Assembly (NCBI GenBank): GCA_024743315.1
Contig: JANSWU010000001.1
Span: forward strand, 620,001 to 684,000
DNA: 64,000 bases
Origin: Hyphomonadaceae bacterium
GTDB taxonomy: Bacteria; Pseudomonadota; Alphaproteobacteria; Caulobacterales; Hyphomonadaceae
Direction: 5' to 3'
This document shows positions 1 to 9,406 of the stretch, piece by piece (positions within the stretch are counted from its first letter, which is position 1; each line of letters starts with the position of its first letter). A model generated the notes under the pieces. That model was not told where the DNA came from and did not search any database. It saw nothing but the letters and a program-made list of their open reading frames with translations. Position numbers and translations under genes: made by a program.

Positions 1-347
1 GCACCTGCCCGTGCGTCGCGCCACGCAGGGCTGAGCGAGGGGTCCGATCAGGACAGCGGAGACAAAGTGTCCGCCGACCCCAGCGCCGGCTGGGGTCCAG
101 GGATGGTTATCAAACCCCGGACTCGAGGGAGCTGTCGTCCATGGGGTCCTGCCTGCGCAGGACCTGTCGGATTTAGGATGGTTGTCTATTACTCAGCGCT
201 CTGCCCAGCTCGTCTGGGCAGTCCAGCACGGGAGGGTGCGGAACGATCGGGAGCGGCAACACCACTCTCGTTCTCCGACACAAGATCGGGTGCTGGGCCC
301 CACGGACAAGCCGTGGGGAGCGCTAGCGCTTGCATTTGGTAGAGCAT
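1..347. repeat. Gene-free block of palindromic intergenic repeats
   Basis: No credible gene is visible here. The stretch is a run of short inverted repeats. One unit (76-103) has CCCCAGC and GCTGGGG arms. Another (198-233) has CTGCCCAG and CTGGGCAG arms followed by TCCAGCACGGGA. Further hairpins lie near 143-165 (GGTCCTGCC...CAGGACC) and 296-320 (CCCCACGG...CCGTGGGG). The first two units recur, almost base for base and in the same order, at 18068-18095 and 18196-18231, so this is a dispersed repeat family of this genome. It sits just downstream of rbfA, where many relatives have truB. Whether it acts as a transcription stop or as an mRNA-stabilising element is inference. Confidence 0.75.
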
Positions 348-767
348 TTAACCCTCGTCCCGATCCAAATCCCGGGCCACCTCCGCCCGCCGGAACACCG
401 CATTCATTTCAGCGGCTTCGTCATAGGACAGGTCGGCAATGAAGTGCAGCTGCGGGGTAAACTTCATCTCGATCTCGCGGCCCAAGCGCCCGCGCAGGAA
501 GCCCGCGGCGCGATTTAACGCCTTGGCGATCTCTTCCATTTCATCCTTGCCCGATTTGCCAAGAGCGGAGCAGAACACATTGGCATGCCGCAAATCTGGT
601 GAGGAGCGAACCTCGCCGATCGTGATCGCAACGCCTTGCAAGACCGGGTCGCGAAATTCTTCGCGGGCGAGGATTTCGACTAAGGCATGGCGCACCAATT
701 CGCCAGCGCGTAATTGGCGCTGGCTCGGGGCATTGGCATTGTGATTGGCTTTTCGATTGCGGCTCAT
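348..767 (-). CDS. rbfA: Ribosome-binding factor A (RbfA)
   Basis: RbfA binds the 30S subunit and helps mature the 16S rRNA 5' end; it is cytosolic. The 139-residue product has the usual family size. It has a basic N-terminus, the KH-like core with the conserved motif VRSSPDLRHANVF, and an acidic tail. The start at 767 was chosen because its ATG overlaps the TGA of the upstream YcxB-like gene (ATGA), which implies translational coupling. A longer frame reaches 812 but would run into that gene. It is the last gene before the repeat block at 1-347. The family assignment is firm. Confidence 0.93.
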   Translation of the reverse strand: MSRNRKANHNANAPSQRQLRAGELVRHALVEILAREEFRDPVLQGVAITIGEVRSSPDLRHANVFCSALGKSGKDEMEEIAKALNRAAGFLRGRLGREIEMKFTPQLHFIADLSYDEAAEMNAVFRRAEVARDLDRDEG

Positions 768-1291
768 GCCGCCTTCATGCCTTGTCCGAGGCGTCTCATA
801 AAGATCTCGCACGCAGTTTTTTCACCAAACCAGTCATGCGGGATCATCAGCGGGTCCGCGCCGTCAAACGAGATCAGCGTAAAGCTCCGGGTGCTTTTAA
901 TCTCGTCAATCGCGTCCCAATCAATCCGGGTCTCGACCAGGCCGCGGCGCACAATCAGGACCTCCTCGTCGAGTTCGATCTCCGTTTTGGTGTCGATTTC
1001 ACCGGCCCGACCGTGCTTGTGGCGATACGCCCAGCGCATGAATATCAGATACCAGACAATGCCAGCAAAAGCCGCGGCGAAGGCCGATCCCATGGCAAGC
1101 CAGTACGGGCTGACCTGTAAATCGTCCAGAGCCGAACGCGACACCAAGGCCATGCCGGCCCCGATGATGGGTGCGGTGACCCCGGCATAGTAGAGTGTGG
1201 TCGGTCCGACTGTCCCACTGCGGATTGCGCTGGTGAGCCGCTTGATATCGCGCTTCGACAATGCGCCGGAAATGCTGAGAGGTGCCGCCAT
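764..1291 (-). CDS. YcxB-like two-helix membrane protein
   Basis: A 175-residue protein with two predicted membrane helices (about residues 36-53 and 64-86), followed by a cytosolic beta-rich domain. That domain resembles the YcxB-like C-terminal module (EVLIVRRGLVETRIDWDAI and a WFG motif near the end). Function of the family is unknown. It lies between infB and rbfA, which are often direct neighbours, and its stop codon overlaps the rbfA start by four bases. The terminator at 1351-1378 separates it from infB, so it probably has its own promoter in 1292-1350. Presence of the gene is well supported; the family call is moderate. Confidence 0.75.
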   Translation of the reverse strand: MAAPLSISGALSKRDIKRLTSAIRSGTVGPTTLYYAGVTAPIIGAGMALVSRSALDDLQVSPYWLAMGSAFAAAFAGIVWYLIFMRWAYRHKHGRAGEIDTKTEIELDEEVLIVRRGLVETRIDWDAIDEIKSTRSFTLISFDGADPLMIPHDWFGEKTACEIFMRRLGQGMKAA

Positions 1292-1350
1292 GAGCGCACC
1301 ATAGACGAAAACAGTTTTTGAATTCGAAAAGCAAATCGATGAAAATGAAA

Positions 1351-1378
1351 AGACCGCCCCGGTTTCCCAGGGCGGTCT
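1351..1378 (-). terminator. Intrinsic terminator after infB
   Basis: A perfect nine-base stem, AGACCGCCC (1351-1359) and GGGCGGTCT (1370-1378), encloses a ten-base loop. Read on the minus strand it is followed by TTTTCATTTTC. It lies 25 bases past the infB stop and should end most infB transcripts before the YcxB-like gene. The other side also carries a T run (1383-1388), so it may work in both directions. Confidence 0.8.
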
Positions 1379-1402
1379 GTATCTTTTTTGAGTTTTTGCG
1401 GA

Positions 1403-3979
1403 CTAGTCGAGCGACCGTGCGATCATCTCCACCTCGAAACACTCGATCTTGTCGCCTTCGCGGATGTCTTCGTATTTCTCGAAAGCCATACCGCATTCCA
1501 TGCCATTGCTGACCTCTGGCACTTCATCTTTGAAGCGCTTCAGCGTTTTCAGCATGCCTTCGTGGATGACGACATCGTCGCGCAGCAGGCGAACACCGCA
1601 GCCGCGTTTAACCACGCCCTCGGTAACCTTACAGCCTGCCACTTTGCCAACTTTGGTGATGTTGAAGACCTCGAGAATGTCGGCATAGCCAATAAAGGTC
1701 TCTTTCTTCTCTGGCTCCAGCATGCCGGACAGCGAGGCTTTCACATCATCAATCAGCTCATAGATGATCGAATAATAGCGAATCTCGACGCCCTCTTTTT
1801 CGGCCAAATCGCGGGCTTGCTTATTGGCCCGGACGTTAAACGCGAAGACCGGTGCGCCTGAAGATTGGGCCAGCAAGATATCGCTTTCGGAAATACCGCC
1901 AGCGGCGCCATAGACGACATTGGCACGCACTTCATCAGTCGAGAGTTTCTCCAGCGACTGCGTGATTGCTTCCACCGAGCCTTGAACATCGCCTTTCAGG
2001 ACGATTGGGAGGTCTTTAACATCGGCAGAGCCATCTTTCAGACTGGTCATGAATTGCTCAAGCGAGGCGCGCTGGGTCGCGACACCTTCTTTCTGGCGCT
2101 TCATGCGCTGACGATATTCAGTGATCTCGCGGGCGCGGGCCTCGCTTTCAACAACGTTGAACGCGTCGCCTGGTTCTGGCGTGCCGTCGAGGCCGAGGAT
2201 CTCCGCTGGCATAGATGGAAGGGCCTCTTTCATTTGCTGGCCGCGCTCATTGACCAAGGCGCGGACCTTACCCCACTGGCTGCCGGCGACGACAATATCA
2301 CCGCGTTGCAAGCTGCCGCGCTTGACCAGGACCGTCGCTACTGGGCCGCGACCTTTATCAAGCTGGGATTCGACGACGATGCCGTCCGCAACCCGGTTCG
2401 GGTTGGCTTTCAGTTCCAGCAATTCAGCTTGCAGCGTGATCGCTTCGGTCAGTTCATCAAGGCCTGTCTTCTTCAGCGCCGAGACTTCGATCGCCTGAAC
2501 TTCACCGCCCATCGCCTCGACTTGGATGTCGTGCTGCAACAGGTCGGTCAGGACGCGGCTCGGATCGGAATCCTGAAGGTCGACCTTATTGACGGCGACA
2601 ATGATCGGGACTTCGGCCGCTTTGGCATGGCTGATCGCTTCGATCGTTTGCGGCATGACCGAGTCATTGGCCGCGACCACCAAGATGACAATGTCCGTGA
2701 CGTTTGCACCACGGGCGCGCATCGCGGAGAATGCGGCGTGGCCAGGTGTGTCGAGGAAACTGATCTTGTCGCCAGATTTCAGTTGGACCTGATAAGCGCC
2801 GATATGCTGGGTGATCCCGCCAGCTTCGCCCGAGACAACGTCGGTTGAGCGCAAGGCATCCAGCAAAGACGTCTTACCATGGTCAACGTGGCCCATAATC
2901 GTAACGATTGGGGGCCGGCCCTCGAGATCCTTTGGATCATCTTCGACCCCTTCAAGGCCAATCTCAACGTCCGCTTCGGAAACACGCTTGACCGTGTGGC
3001 CAAATTCTTCAGCGATCAGTTCGGCAGTGTCGGCGTCGACAATATCATTGCCGCGCATCATCTCGCCCTGCTGCATCATGAATTTCACGACGTCGGCCAC
3101 GCGTTCATTCATCCGGCCGGACAGATCTTGCAGCGTGATCGTTTCAGGCAAGGTCACTTCGACCGAGACTTTTTCTTTCTGTTCTCCACCCATGCGACGT
3201 TCGCGCTCGCGTTCGCGCGCGCGTTTCACGGATGCGAGAGAACGCTGACGGTCACCGTCATCGCCAAGCGCCGACGCGATGGTCAGCTTGCCACGGCGGC
3301 GTTTGCTGTCATTGCCACGTCCGCCACGGCCACCGCCCTGGTCGCGGCGATCACGGTCATCGCGATCATTACGACCACCTTTACGGCGTCCGCCGGCAGA
3401 ACTGGCCGCCGCTTCAAGGTCGGCTTGGCTCGGCGCGGCGCCGCGAGATGAGCTTTTACCGCCACGATCATTGCGACCGCCAGACTTGGCTTCGGTGGCA
3501 GCTTTCTTCTTGGCTTCGGCTTCGGCTTTCTTGCGCTCAGCTTCTTCGGCCTTGCGGCGCGCTTCGGCTTCTTCGCGCTCTTTTTCCTGCTGCTGCTTGG
3601 CTTCTTGCTGTTCTTGCAGCGCTTTCGTACGGGCCTGTTGTTTTTCCTGCTCGGCTTTGCGGCTCTCTTCGGCCTTCTTGCGCTGCATCAGCACTTTCTG
3701 GCGTTGGACAAGCTCTTCAACCGTGATCCCGAGTTTGGCCGCAGCGGCTTCCAGCTTGGACGGCTCTTTGCCGCTCGGGGGGGCTTTTTTCGCCGTCGAC
3801 TTACCCGCCGCGCTCGGCTTGGATTGCGCCCCAACGGTGCGGCGCTTTTTGGTTTCGACGACCACTTGCTTCGATCGGCCATGGCTGAAGGTCTGCTTCA
3901 CTGTGCCGGATCCGCCGCCACGTGAAACAGTCAGGGGCTTACGCCCGGTTGTCTTACCTTTATCTTTCGTATCGCTCAT
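1403..3979 (-). CDS. infB: Translation initiation factor IF-2
   Basis: IF-2 is the GTPase that brings initiator fMet-tRNA to the 30S subunit and promotes 50S joining. The 858 residues show an alphaproteobacterial-type layout. There is an N-terminal IF2 region, a long Lys/Glu/Ala/Gln- and Arg/Asp/Gly-rich linker (about 90-260), and a second IF2 N-domain. The G domain follows, with the P-loop GHVDHGKT starting at residue 363, DTPGHAAF, and NKVD. Domains II, III and the C-terminal tRNA-binding domain come last. The start has an AGGG ribosome site six bases upstream. It is the last gene of the rimP-nusA-ylxR-infB run, and a terminator follows it. Confidence 0.98.
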   Translation of the reverse strand: MSDTKDKGKTTGRKPLTVSRGGGSGTVKQTFSHGRSKQVVVETKKRRTVGAQSKPSAAGKSTAKKAPPSGKEPSKLEAAAAKLGITVEELVQRQKVLMQRKKAEESRKAEQEKQQARTKALQEQQEAKQQQEKEREEAEARRKAEEAERKKAEAEAKKKAATEAKSGGRNDRGGKSSSRGAAPSQADLEAAASSAGGRRKGGRNDRDDRDRRDQGGGRGGRGNDSKRRRGKLTIASALGDDGDRQRSLASVKRARERERERRMGGEQKEKVSVEVTLPETITLQDLSGRMNERVADVVKFMMQQGEMMRGNDIVDADTAELIAEEFGHTVKRVSEADVEIGLEGVEDDPKDLEGRPPIVTIMGHVDHGKTSLLDALRSTDVVSGEAGGITQHIGAYQVQLKSGDKISFLDTPGHAAFSAMRARGANVTDIVILVVAANDSVMPQTIEAISHAKAAEVPIIVAVNKVDLQDSDPSRVLTDLLQHDIQVEAMGGEVQAIEVSALKKTGLDELTEAITLQAELLELKANPNRVADGIVVESQLDKGRGPVATVLVKRGSLQRGDIVVAGSQWGKVRALVNERGQQMKEALPSMPAEILGLDGTPEPGDAFNVVESEARAREITEYRQRMKRQKEGVATQRASLEQFMTSLKDGSADVKDLPIVLKGDVQGSVEAITQSLEKLSTDEVRANVVYGAAGGISESDILLAQSSGAPVFAFNVRANKQARDLAEKEGVEIRYYSIIYELIDDVKASLSGMLEPEKKETFIGYADILEVFNITKVGKVAGCKVTEGVVKRGCGVRLLRDDVVIHEGMLKTLKRFKDEVPEVSNGMECGMAFEKYEDIREGDKIECFEVEMIARSLD

Positions 3980-4030
3980 GCGTACCCTGGTATTTACCTT
4001 TCCTTCGAAGCGCGTGCCAGACGCCCCTGT

Positions 4031-4708
4031 CTACAAAATGTCCTGTCTGCCGGAGAACCAGCCTGTCTCAGGCGCATCCCGGAATCCAATCAGCCGCCGA
4101 TAGGCGATTGAAAAAGCGTCCGAGAGAGAACCTTGTTCAAGCAGCGCATGTATCACATGCTCCCGCCCGAAGGCTACGCCCAATTCAGCAGACGACAAAG
4201 CGCCCGCGACTTTCACGTCTTCATATATTGCCTTGGCAAGAAAATGAACCTTGTTGCGGCCATCTTCTGCACCATCGCTCGCTTCAATCAGCCAGCCCGG
4301 CTCGGTTTTGCGGATATAAGCACGTACCTGGTCAAATCCAAGCACTGCCACGCCGCTCTTTTTCGCCATCCCGAGCAAGCCGGTACAACGTTGCACAAGT
4401 TGACGCTCAACTTCTGCGATCAACCCATCCATGGGATTGCTTTGCGCCTTAAAGGCTTTTGCGAAGGCCCCGATTTTGAGGCCTTCGCGCAATACGTCAC
4501 GATCTGCCTTAATCCAGGCGCCGCGGCCGGGCAGCTTGCCGAATACATCTGGCACAACTGTGCCATCCGGACTGCGGACAAAGCGGATCAAGGCGTCGGG
4601 CGCCAGGCGCTCACGCGTCACCGCACACTGGCGAACGGGTCCGCCAGCGCGCTTGTCCTCTCGCGCCTCTAGGCGCTGGCCGCGATCATCGAGGTTCTGC
4701 GGCATCAT
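4031..4708 (-). CDS. YlxR (DUF448) fused to an L7Ae-like RNA-binding domain
   Basis: This 225-residue protein joins a YlxR-type RNA-binding domain (about residues 20-95, with the CAVTRERL and GRGAWI motifs) to an L7Ae/YlxQ-like fold (about 100-190, GLLGMAKKSGVAVLGFDQV). In Firmicutes the two are separate genes between nusA and infB; the fused form is common in Alphaproteobacteria. YlxR has been linked to transcription and RNase P regulation in Gram-positives, and the role here is inferred. The start overlaps the nusA 3' end by 23 bases, in another frame. A second ATG follows immediately at 4705 and could be the true start. Confidence 0.88.
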   Translation of the reverse strand: MMPQNLDDRGQRLEAREDKRAGGPVRQCAVTRERLAPDALIRFVRSPDGTVVPDVFGKLPGRGAWIKADRDVLREGLKIGAFAKAFKAQSNPMDGLIAEVERQLVQRCTGLLGMAKKSGVAVLGFDQVRAYIRKTEPGWLIEASDGAEDGRNKVHFLAKAIYEDVKVAGALSSAELGVAFGREHVIHALLEQGSLSDAFSIAYRRLIGFRDAPETGWFSGRQDIL

Positions 4709-6497
4709 CGCCGCCCTCCATCAGGAGCTCTTCATCAAGATCGAGCCCTTCCAATTCAGCCAGGATATCTTCATCGCTGACATCGATCGTCTCTTCGGTG
4801 GCGGCTTCTTCGGTGTCGTCCGACTTGCCGAGTTCACCGAGCGCCAGCAGAGCGCGCTCTTCCTCGGTCAGCTCGACCTGCTCTTCGCCAGCCGCTTCAG
4901 CCGCCATTTCGGCTTCGAGCTGTTCCAGTGCTTCTGGTTCAATCCAGCCTGCAATGACGCGGGCTTTCATGATGAAGAGCTGGGCATCATCCTTGCGCAT
5001 TTCGCCTTTCTTGAGGATGCCTTCCTGCCAGACCGGCTTGCCTTCCTTATTGTTCTCACGCCAACCGGTGAGATCATCCGGCACCAGGCCGGCGACGTCC
5101 TCAACGGTTTTGACCTCATTCTCACCGAGCTTCACCGCGAAGCCGGGCGACATGCCATCCAATTCCATAACCGCGTCTTCAACACCCAGCTCTTTGCGTT
5201 TGGCGTCTTGTTCGGCGGCGAGCTTTTCCAGGTATTCGCGGGCGCGCTCCTGGATTTCCTCAGCGACTTCTTCGTCAAAGCCTTCGATCTGCATGAAGTC
5301 TTCAGCGGCGATATAGGCAATATCTTCGACCGTCTCGAAGCCTTCTGAGGCGAGCAATTGCGCCAGCGTCTCATCTGCGTCGAGGGCCTGCATAAACAGT
5401 TCCGTACGACGCTGGAAGTCGATCTGATAGCGCTCGGAATCATCGCTCTCCGTAACCAGGTCGATTTGCCAACCTGTGAGCTGAGACGCGAGGCGGACAT
5501 TCTGGCCGCGGCGACCAATTGCCAGCGGGAATTGCTCATCGGCAACCACCACTTCGACCCGGTGCTCGTCTTCATCCAGGACCACTTTCGAGACTTCTGC
5601 TGGCTGCAGCGCGTTCACGATGAAGGTCGCGTCGTCATAATTCCAAGGGATGATGTCAATCTTCTCACCAGAAAGTTCGCCAACAACCGCTTGAACGCGG
5701 GCACCGCGCATACCGACACAGGCACCGACCGGGTCGATCGAGCTATCGTTTGAGATCACGCCAATCTTGGCGCGCGAACCTGGGTCACGAGCGCAAGAGC
5801 GAATCTCGATGACGCCTTCATAGACTTCCGGCACTTCAGCCGCGAACAGCTTGACCATGAAGTCAGGATGGGCCCGTGACAGGAAGATTTGCGGCCCTTT
5901 GATCTCGCGGCTGACCTTGTACAGGTAAGCCCGAACGCGATCGTTTGGCTGGAAATTCTCACGCGGGATACCGTCATTGCGGCGGATAATGCCTTCAGCC
6001 CGGCCGAGATCGACAATCACATGGCCATACTCAACCCGCTTGACGATGCCATTGATAATCTCGCCCTCACGATCCTTGTATTCGTCATACTGGCGCTGAC
6101 GCTCGGCATCGCGCACTTTCTGCATGATCACTTGCTTGGCAGTCTGTGCCGCGACGCGACCAAAATCGAAAGGTGGCAGCTCTTCCTTGATCTCGTCACC
6201 GAGTTCGAGGCTGGCATCGATCTTCTTGGCGTCGGCGAGCGAGATTTGCTGGGCCGGATCTTCAAGCTCTTCGGCATCGACCACGGTTTGGATCCGCCAC
6301 AGGCTTTGCTCACCGGTTTCGTGATCGATGATCGCGCGGATATCGTGCTCCTGACCATAGCGGGACTTCGCGGCCTTTTCGATCGCCTCTTGCATCGCCT
6401 CGATGACGATGGCGCGATCAATTGCTTTTTCTTCTGCAACCGCTTTCGCGATCTGCATGATTTCCAGCCGGTTTGCAGAAACGCCTACATTACTCAT
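4686..6497 (-). CDS. nusA: Transcription termination/antitermination factor NusA
   Basis: NusA binds RNA polymerase and nascent RNA and controls pausing, termination and rRNA antitermination. The 603-residue product has the NusA N-terminal domain (1-125), an S1 domain (about 135-200), two KH domains (about 230-350, with VGMRGARVQAVV and AIGRRGQNVRLA), and helix-hairpin repeats near 360-530. A very acidic tail (about 540-603) follows, consistent with alphaproteobacterial NusA. ATG at 6497 is preferred over an in-frame GTG at 6512 because GGAG sits nine bases before it. The gene begins just after the rimP stop. Confidence 0.97.
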   Translation of the reverse strand: MSNVGVSANRLEIMQIAKAVAEEKAIDRAIVIEAMQEAIEKAAKSRYGQEHDIRAIIDHETGEQSLWRIQTVVDAEELEDPAQQISLADAKKIDASLELGDEIKEELPPFDFGRVAAQTAKQVIMQKVRDAERQRQYDEYKDREGEIINGIVKRVEYGHVIVDLGRAEGIIRRNDGIPRENFQPNDRVRAYLYKVSREIKGPQIFLSRAHPDFMVKLFAAEVPEVYEGVIEIRSCARDPGSRAKIGVISNDSSIDPVGACVGMRGARVQAVVGELSGEKIDIIPWNYDDATFIVNALQPAEVSKVVLDEDEHRVEVVVADEQFPLAIGRRGQNVRLASQLTGWQIDLVTESDDSERYQIDFQRRTELFMQALDADETLAQLLASEGFETVEDIAYIAAEDFMQIEGFDEEVAEEIQERAREYLEKLAAEQDAKRKELGVEDAVMELDGMSPGFAVKLGENEVKTVEDVAGLVPDDLTGWRENNKEGKPVWQEGILKKGEMRKDDAQLFIMKARVIAGWIEPEALEQLEAEMAAEAAGEEQVELTEEERALLALGELGKSDDTEEAATEETIDVSDEDILAELEGLDLDEELLMEGGDDAAEPR

Positions 6498-6501
6498 CGG
6501 C

Positions 6502-7098
6502 TCAGGCTCCACTCTCTAGGTTATCTTCTATTGTATCGGTTTCGGCTTCATCTGTCTCGAAGCCTTCAAAATCTTCATCGCCGGGCTGCGGCGGCAGGCT
6601 GCCCTCGCTGGCCGCGGCATCAATCAGCTCATCGGTCAGCACCAGACTGGCTTTGCTCATCTCATGGACTTGCGCGACCAATTCGCTCTCATCGTCGAGC
6701 TCAATCGCGACGCCGTTCTCATCTTCGCGCTGGATGATACCCTGAAATCGGCGACGCCCGTCGAGCGGCATGGTCAGCTCGATCTTGACCAGATGCCCGA
6801 CCCAACGCCCGAAATCGCCAACTCGGGTCAGCGGGCGATCAATGCCGGGGGTTGAGACTTCCAGGCGATAGGCTTCGCTGATCGGATCTTCGGCTTCCAG
6901 GATCGGCGACAGGTTGCGCGAGAAAGTGGCGCAATCCTCGACATCGGTCGGCGCGCCGCCAGCCTTTTCGATCATGATCTGCAGCAGGGGCCGCTTTCCC
7001 CCCATGATCCGGATGCGCACGATTTCCAGACCCAGCTCGCTGGCAAGCGGCTCGGCCATGGCAAAGATGCGGTCTTCCTGGGGACTTAGCGTGATCAA
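6502..7098 (-). CDS. rimP: Ribosome maturation factor RimP
   Basis: RimP acts early in 30S subunit assembly. The 198-residue protein has the two-domain RimP fold. The N-terminal part carries ISEAYRLEVSTPGIDRPL, a family hallmark, and the C-terminal SH3-like domain follows (LVKIELTMPLDGRRRFQGII). An acidic tail of about 45 residues extends past the usual end. It is the first gene of the nusA-infB cluster, as in most bacteria. The terminator at 7125-7152 lies just upstream and isolates the cluster from cspA. Confidence 0.95.
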   Translation of the reverse strand: MITLSPQEDRIFAMAEPLASELGLEIVRIRIMGGKRPLLQIMIEKAGGAPTDVEDCATFSRNLSPILEAEDPISEAYRLEVSTPGIDRPLTRVGDFGRWVGHLVKIELTMPLDGRRRFQGIIQREDENGVAIELDDESELVAQVHEMSKASLVLTDELIDAAASEGSLPPQPGDEDFEGFETDEAETDTIEDNLESGA

Positions 7099-7124
7099 AA
7101 GGGCGGACTTTCAGACAAAGAAAA

Positions 7125-7152
7125 GCGGCGGCCCCGTTCCCGGAACCGCCGC
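7125..7152 (-). terminator. Intrinsic terminator after the cold-shock gene
   Basis: GCGGCGG (7125-7131) pairs with CCGCCGC (7146-7152) around a loop that can itself pair partly. On the minus strand the stem is followed by TTTTCTTTG. It sits about 50 bases past the cold-shock stop codon and just before rimP, so it ends the cold-shock transcript. Confidence 0.8.
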
Positions 7153-7200
7153 CGATATGTTTCGACTTGCTGCCTAAATAGGCGCAAACAGGCCGAATGT

Positions 7201-7410
7201 CTATAGCAGTTTCAGATCGACCGCAGAGGTCTTGCCCCGGCGCTCATCATGATACAGCTCATATTCGACCTTCTGGTCATCCTGCAGACCTTGCAGGCCT
7301 GATTTCTCCACCGCGGAAATGTGCACGAAGACATCACTGCCGCCTTCATCTGGGAGGATGAAACCAAATCCTTTGGTGGCGTTGAACCACTTTACTTTTC
7401 CGGTAGGCAT
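7201..7410 (-). CDS. Cold-shock domain protein
   Basis: A 69-residue single cold-shock domain that binds single-stranded RNA or DNA and melts secondary structure. RNP1 (KGFGFI, residues 13-18) and RNP2 (VFVHI, residues 27-31) are intact, and the WFN motif lies at 8-10. The strong ribosome site GGAAAGGGG precedes the ATG. About 90 bases of leader separate the gene from a GATAAT hexamer near 7495-7500 that may be a -10 element. A leader of this kind is typical of regulated csp genes, but I cannot show temperature control. The gene is monocistronic between two hairpins. Confidence 0.95.
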   Translation of the reverse strand: MPTGKVKWFNATKGFGFILPDEGGSDVFVHISAVEKSGLQGLQDDQKVEYELYHDERRGKTSAVDLKLL

Positions 7411-7502
7411 GAAAGCCCCTTTCCGTTGATCCGCGCCGAGCCTGCACCGTGCAGTCGGTCGCGGGGGTCGTCGATTACGGAGAGGTAGGGACTAAATTAT
7501 CC

Positions 7503-7537
7503 GCCGGTCTGGCGGGGTCTTCTCATTACAGACCGGC
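7503..7537. other. Nine-base inverted repeat between the TonB-domain gene and the cold-shock gene
   Basis: GCCGGTCTG (7503-7511) and CAGACCGGC (7529-7537) form a perfect stem with a 17-base loop. It lies 58 bases past the stop of the TonB-domain gene and upstream of the cold-shock gene. No T run follows on the minus strand. It may be a weak terminator, an mRNA 3' end or an operator; the sequence does not decide. Confidence 0.4.
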
Positions 7538-7594
7538 CGTATTCGATATTGAGAGCAGGCTCATATTATCAGGTTTTGGTCAAGAGAAACCCGC

Positions 7595-8515
7595 TTATCT
7601 GAGCTGGAATACTAAAGGTTGGATGACATTCGTTCGCTCCAGTGCGCACGTATTGCCAACCGCGTTCGGTTTATCCGCCTTATAACGCCATTTTCCGACA
7701 GTTCTCAGCGACTTTTCTTCAAACTGCTCAACGGGGACGGATGCTAGGACTGTGGGATTGACCACATTGCCGTCCTGATCGAATTCCAATTGCAGGATTA
7801 CGGCACCATACATGCCCTTGCGCGCGCCGCCGGCCGGATATCTAAGTCGCGGCCGTTGAACCAGACTGCCCCGGCAATGCGGCAATCCAGAGCTTTCCCC
7901 CGGGCTTTCGATCGCAGCTGCATTGAGGGATGCTTCGTTATATCCATAACTCGCCAGAATGGCATCGATTTCGCCTTCAGCCGGGTAACGCTCACCGGCG
8001 CTCTCGAAATAGGCTTGCATGGCCATTCCCCAAGCATCGGCGCGCCAGCGCAGTTTTTCGGCCCAGTCCGGGCGTTCCCCGGTCTCATCCAAATACTGGG
8101 TCGTAAACCCTTTGACGTGCGCCATTTCAAGCATCGCGTCCTGCGCCAATTGATCACTGAAATATGCTACGGCGGCGATATATTTCGCTTCGATATAGCG
8201 TTGCGGAAGAAGATCGGCGACCGGATCCAGGTGCTCTGCTGTGGCGATTGCCGAGGCGCGGAGTTTGTCTTGGTCTCCGGCTTCGACATCGAACGTCATC
8301 AGTTGCCAATAGGCTTTGACTGTCTCTACGGTCGCGGGGCCTCGATAGTCTTGTAACGCGGCAAACAGCGCGTCGCGTGATCCATCGTTTGGCGCGGCCT
8401 CGAATGCAGAATGTGCTTCTGCTATTTCAGTGATGTCGATTTCTTCTGCCATTCCGCGCGGCGCGCTCAAAGCCAACCCGACTAACAGGCAGATCGAAAT
8501 TAAAAACCGCATCAA
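7595..8515 (-). CDS. Secreted protein with a TonB C-terminal-like domain
   Basis: 306 residues with a cleavable signal peptide (about 1-23, ending in GMAEE), a long mostly helical middle, and a TonB/TolA C-terminal-type domain at about 215-285. The TonB-like part has the PRLRYP, GMYGAVILQLEFDQDGNV and VGKWRYK pattern. It lacks the N-terminal anchor and proline-rich span of true TonB, so it cannot be a classical energy transducer; it is probably periplasmic. It lies 48 bases downstream of trmB on the same strand. The exact function is unknown. Confidence 0.8.
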   Translation of the reverse strand: MMRFLISICLLVGLALSAPRGMAEEIDITEIAEAHSAFEAAPNDGSRDALFAALQDYRGPATVETVKAYWQLMTFDVEAGDQDKLRASAIATAEHLDPVADLLPQRYIEAKYIAAVAYFSDQLAQDAMLEMAHVKGFTTQYLDETGERPDWAEKLRWRADAWGMAMQAYFESAGERYPAEGEIDAILASYGYNEASLNAAAIESPGESSGLPHCRGSLVQRPRLRYPAGGARKGMYGAVILQLEFDQDGNVVNPTVLASVPVEQFEEKSLRTVGKWRYKADKPNAVGNTCALERTNVIQPLVFQLR

Positions 8516-8563
8516 AAGACCCTCATGACCGACAAGTCTTTGTTATCGCTTATTCGTGTCTGA

Positions 8564-9271
8564 TCAATCTCCCGAACCCACAATAAAATCGAAGTAAACC
8601 GGTTCAATATCCCCTAGTCGCTTCATCTGATAGCGCGTCTCGATGTGATCATCCGGTGTGCGGCGCCAGTCATCGGCGCGGCCCGCAGTCCAGTCAAAGG
8701 CCGAGTGCGCGAGGAAGCGTTCCAGCGCTTCATCCGCATAAGAGCGCACGTCCGTCGCGAACCTGACACGACCGCCGGGCTTCATCACGCGCGCCAGGGC
8801 GTCGAGAAAATCGGGTTGAATGATCCGCCGTTTCTGGTGGCGTGCCTTGGGCCAGGGATCTGGAAACAGGATAAATGCCCGATCAATACAGTGGTCGTTC
8901 AGCCCATCGACCAGCTCACGCCCATCTTCTGGCCAGATCCTGATATTGGTCAGGCCCGCATCCTCCACTTGGCCCAATAATTTTGCGACGCCCTCGAAGA
9001 ACACTTCGCTGGCAAGAATGCCGATCTCAGGGTGTCGCGCGGCCTGTCCACTGACATGCTCGCCGCCGCCAAAGCCGATTTCGAGCCAGATCTCGCGGGC
9101 TGCAGGAAAGAGCATCGTCGGATCAAGCCAAGCGTCCGCTTTGATCGGCACTGTCAGCTTTGGCAAGAGTTCGTCCATCAAGGCTTTCTGGCGTCCAGAT
9201 AAAGGCCGCCCGCCACGACGCCCAAAGGTCTTGAGCGGAGCATCAGGATCATAAGGCTTTCTATCAGGCAT
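8564..9271 (-). CDS. trmB: tRNA (guanine-N7-)-methyltransferase TrmB
   Basis: TrmB forms m7G46 in tRNA using S-adenosylmethionine. At 235 residues the length is typical. The SAM site EIGFGGGEH lies near residue 62, followed by the family motif IFLFPDPWPKARHQKRRI (about 130-150) and a closing TRYQMKRL segment. The N-terminal RRGGRPLSGRQKAL is usual for alphaproteobacterial TrmB. It is divergent from the glycosyltransferase operon that starts at 9407 and probably cotranscribed with the TonB-domain gene. Confidence 0.95.
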   Translation of the reverse strand: MPDRKPYDPDAPLKTFGRRGGRPLSGRQKALMDELLPKLTVPIKADAWLDPTMLFPAAREIWLEIGFGGGEHVSGQAARHPEIGILASEVFFEGVAKLLGQVEDAGLTNIRIWPEDGRELVDGLNDHCIDRAFILFPDPWPKARHQKRRIIQPDFLDALARVMKPGGRVRFATDVRSYADEALERFLAHSAFDWTAGRADDWRRTPDDHIETRYQMKRLGDIEPVYFDFIVGSGD

Positions 9272-9406
9272 CGGTCTGTCTGGTCTCGGGCTGGAGGGGC
9301 GCGTTTGGCGCCATCTGCAACAAAACTAACCATTCCTCAATCAAGTTCTGCAAACTTGCGGAAAAGCCGGAATGTGATCCGGATGGGTAGAGTATTAGAG
9401 GACGAC

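Noticed and set aside
67-442. Small plus-strand frames in the first repeat block
   Set aside because: They are short, lie in inverted repeats, and show no ribosome site or conserved motif.
1865-2848. Open frame on the plus strand within infB
   Set aside because: It is a shadow of the infB G domain, whose GTPase motifs are unambiguous on the other strand.
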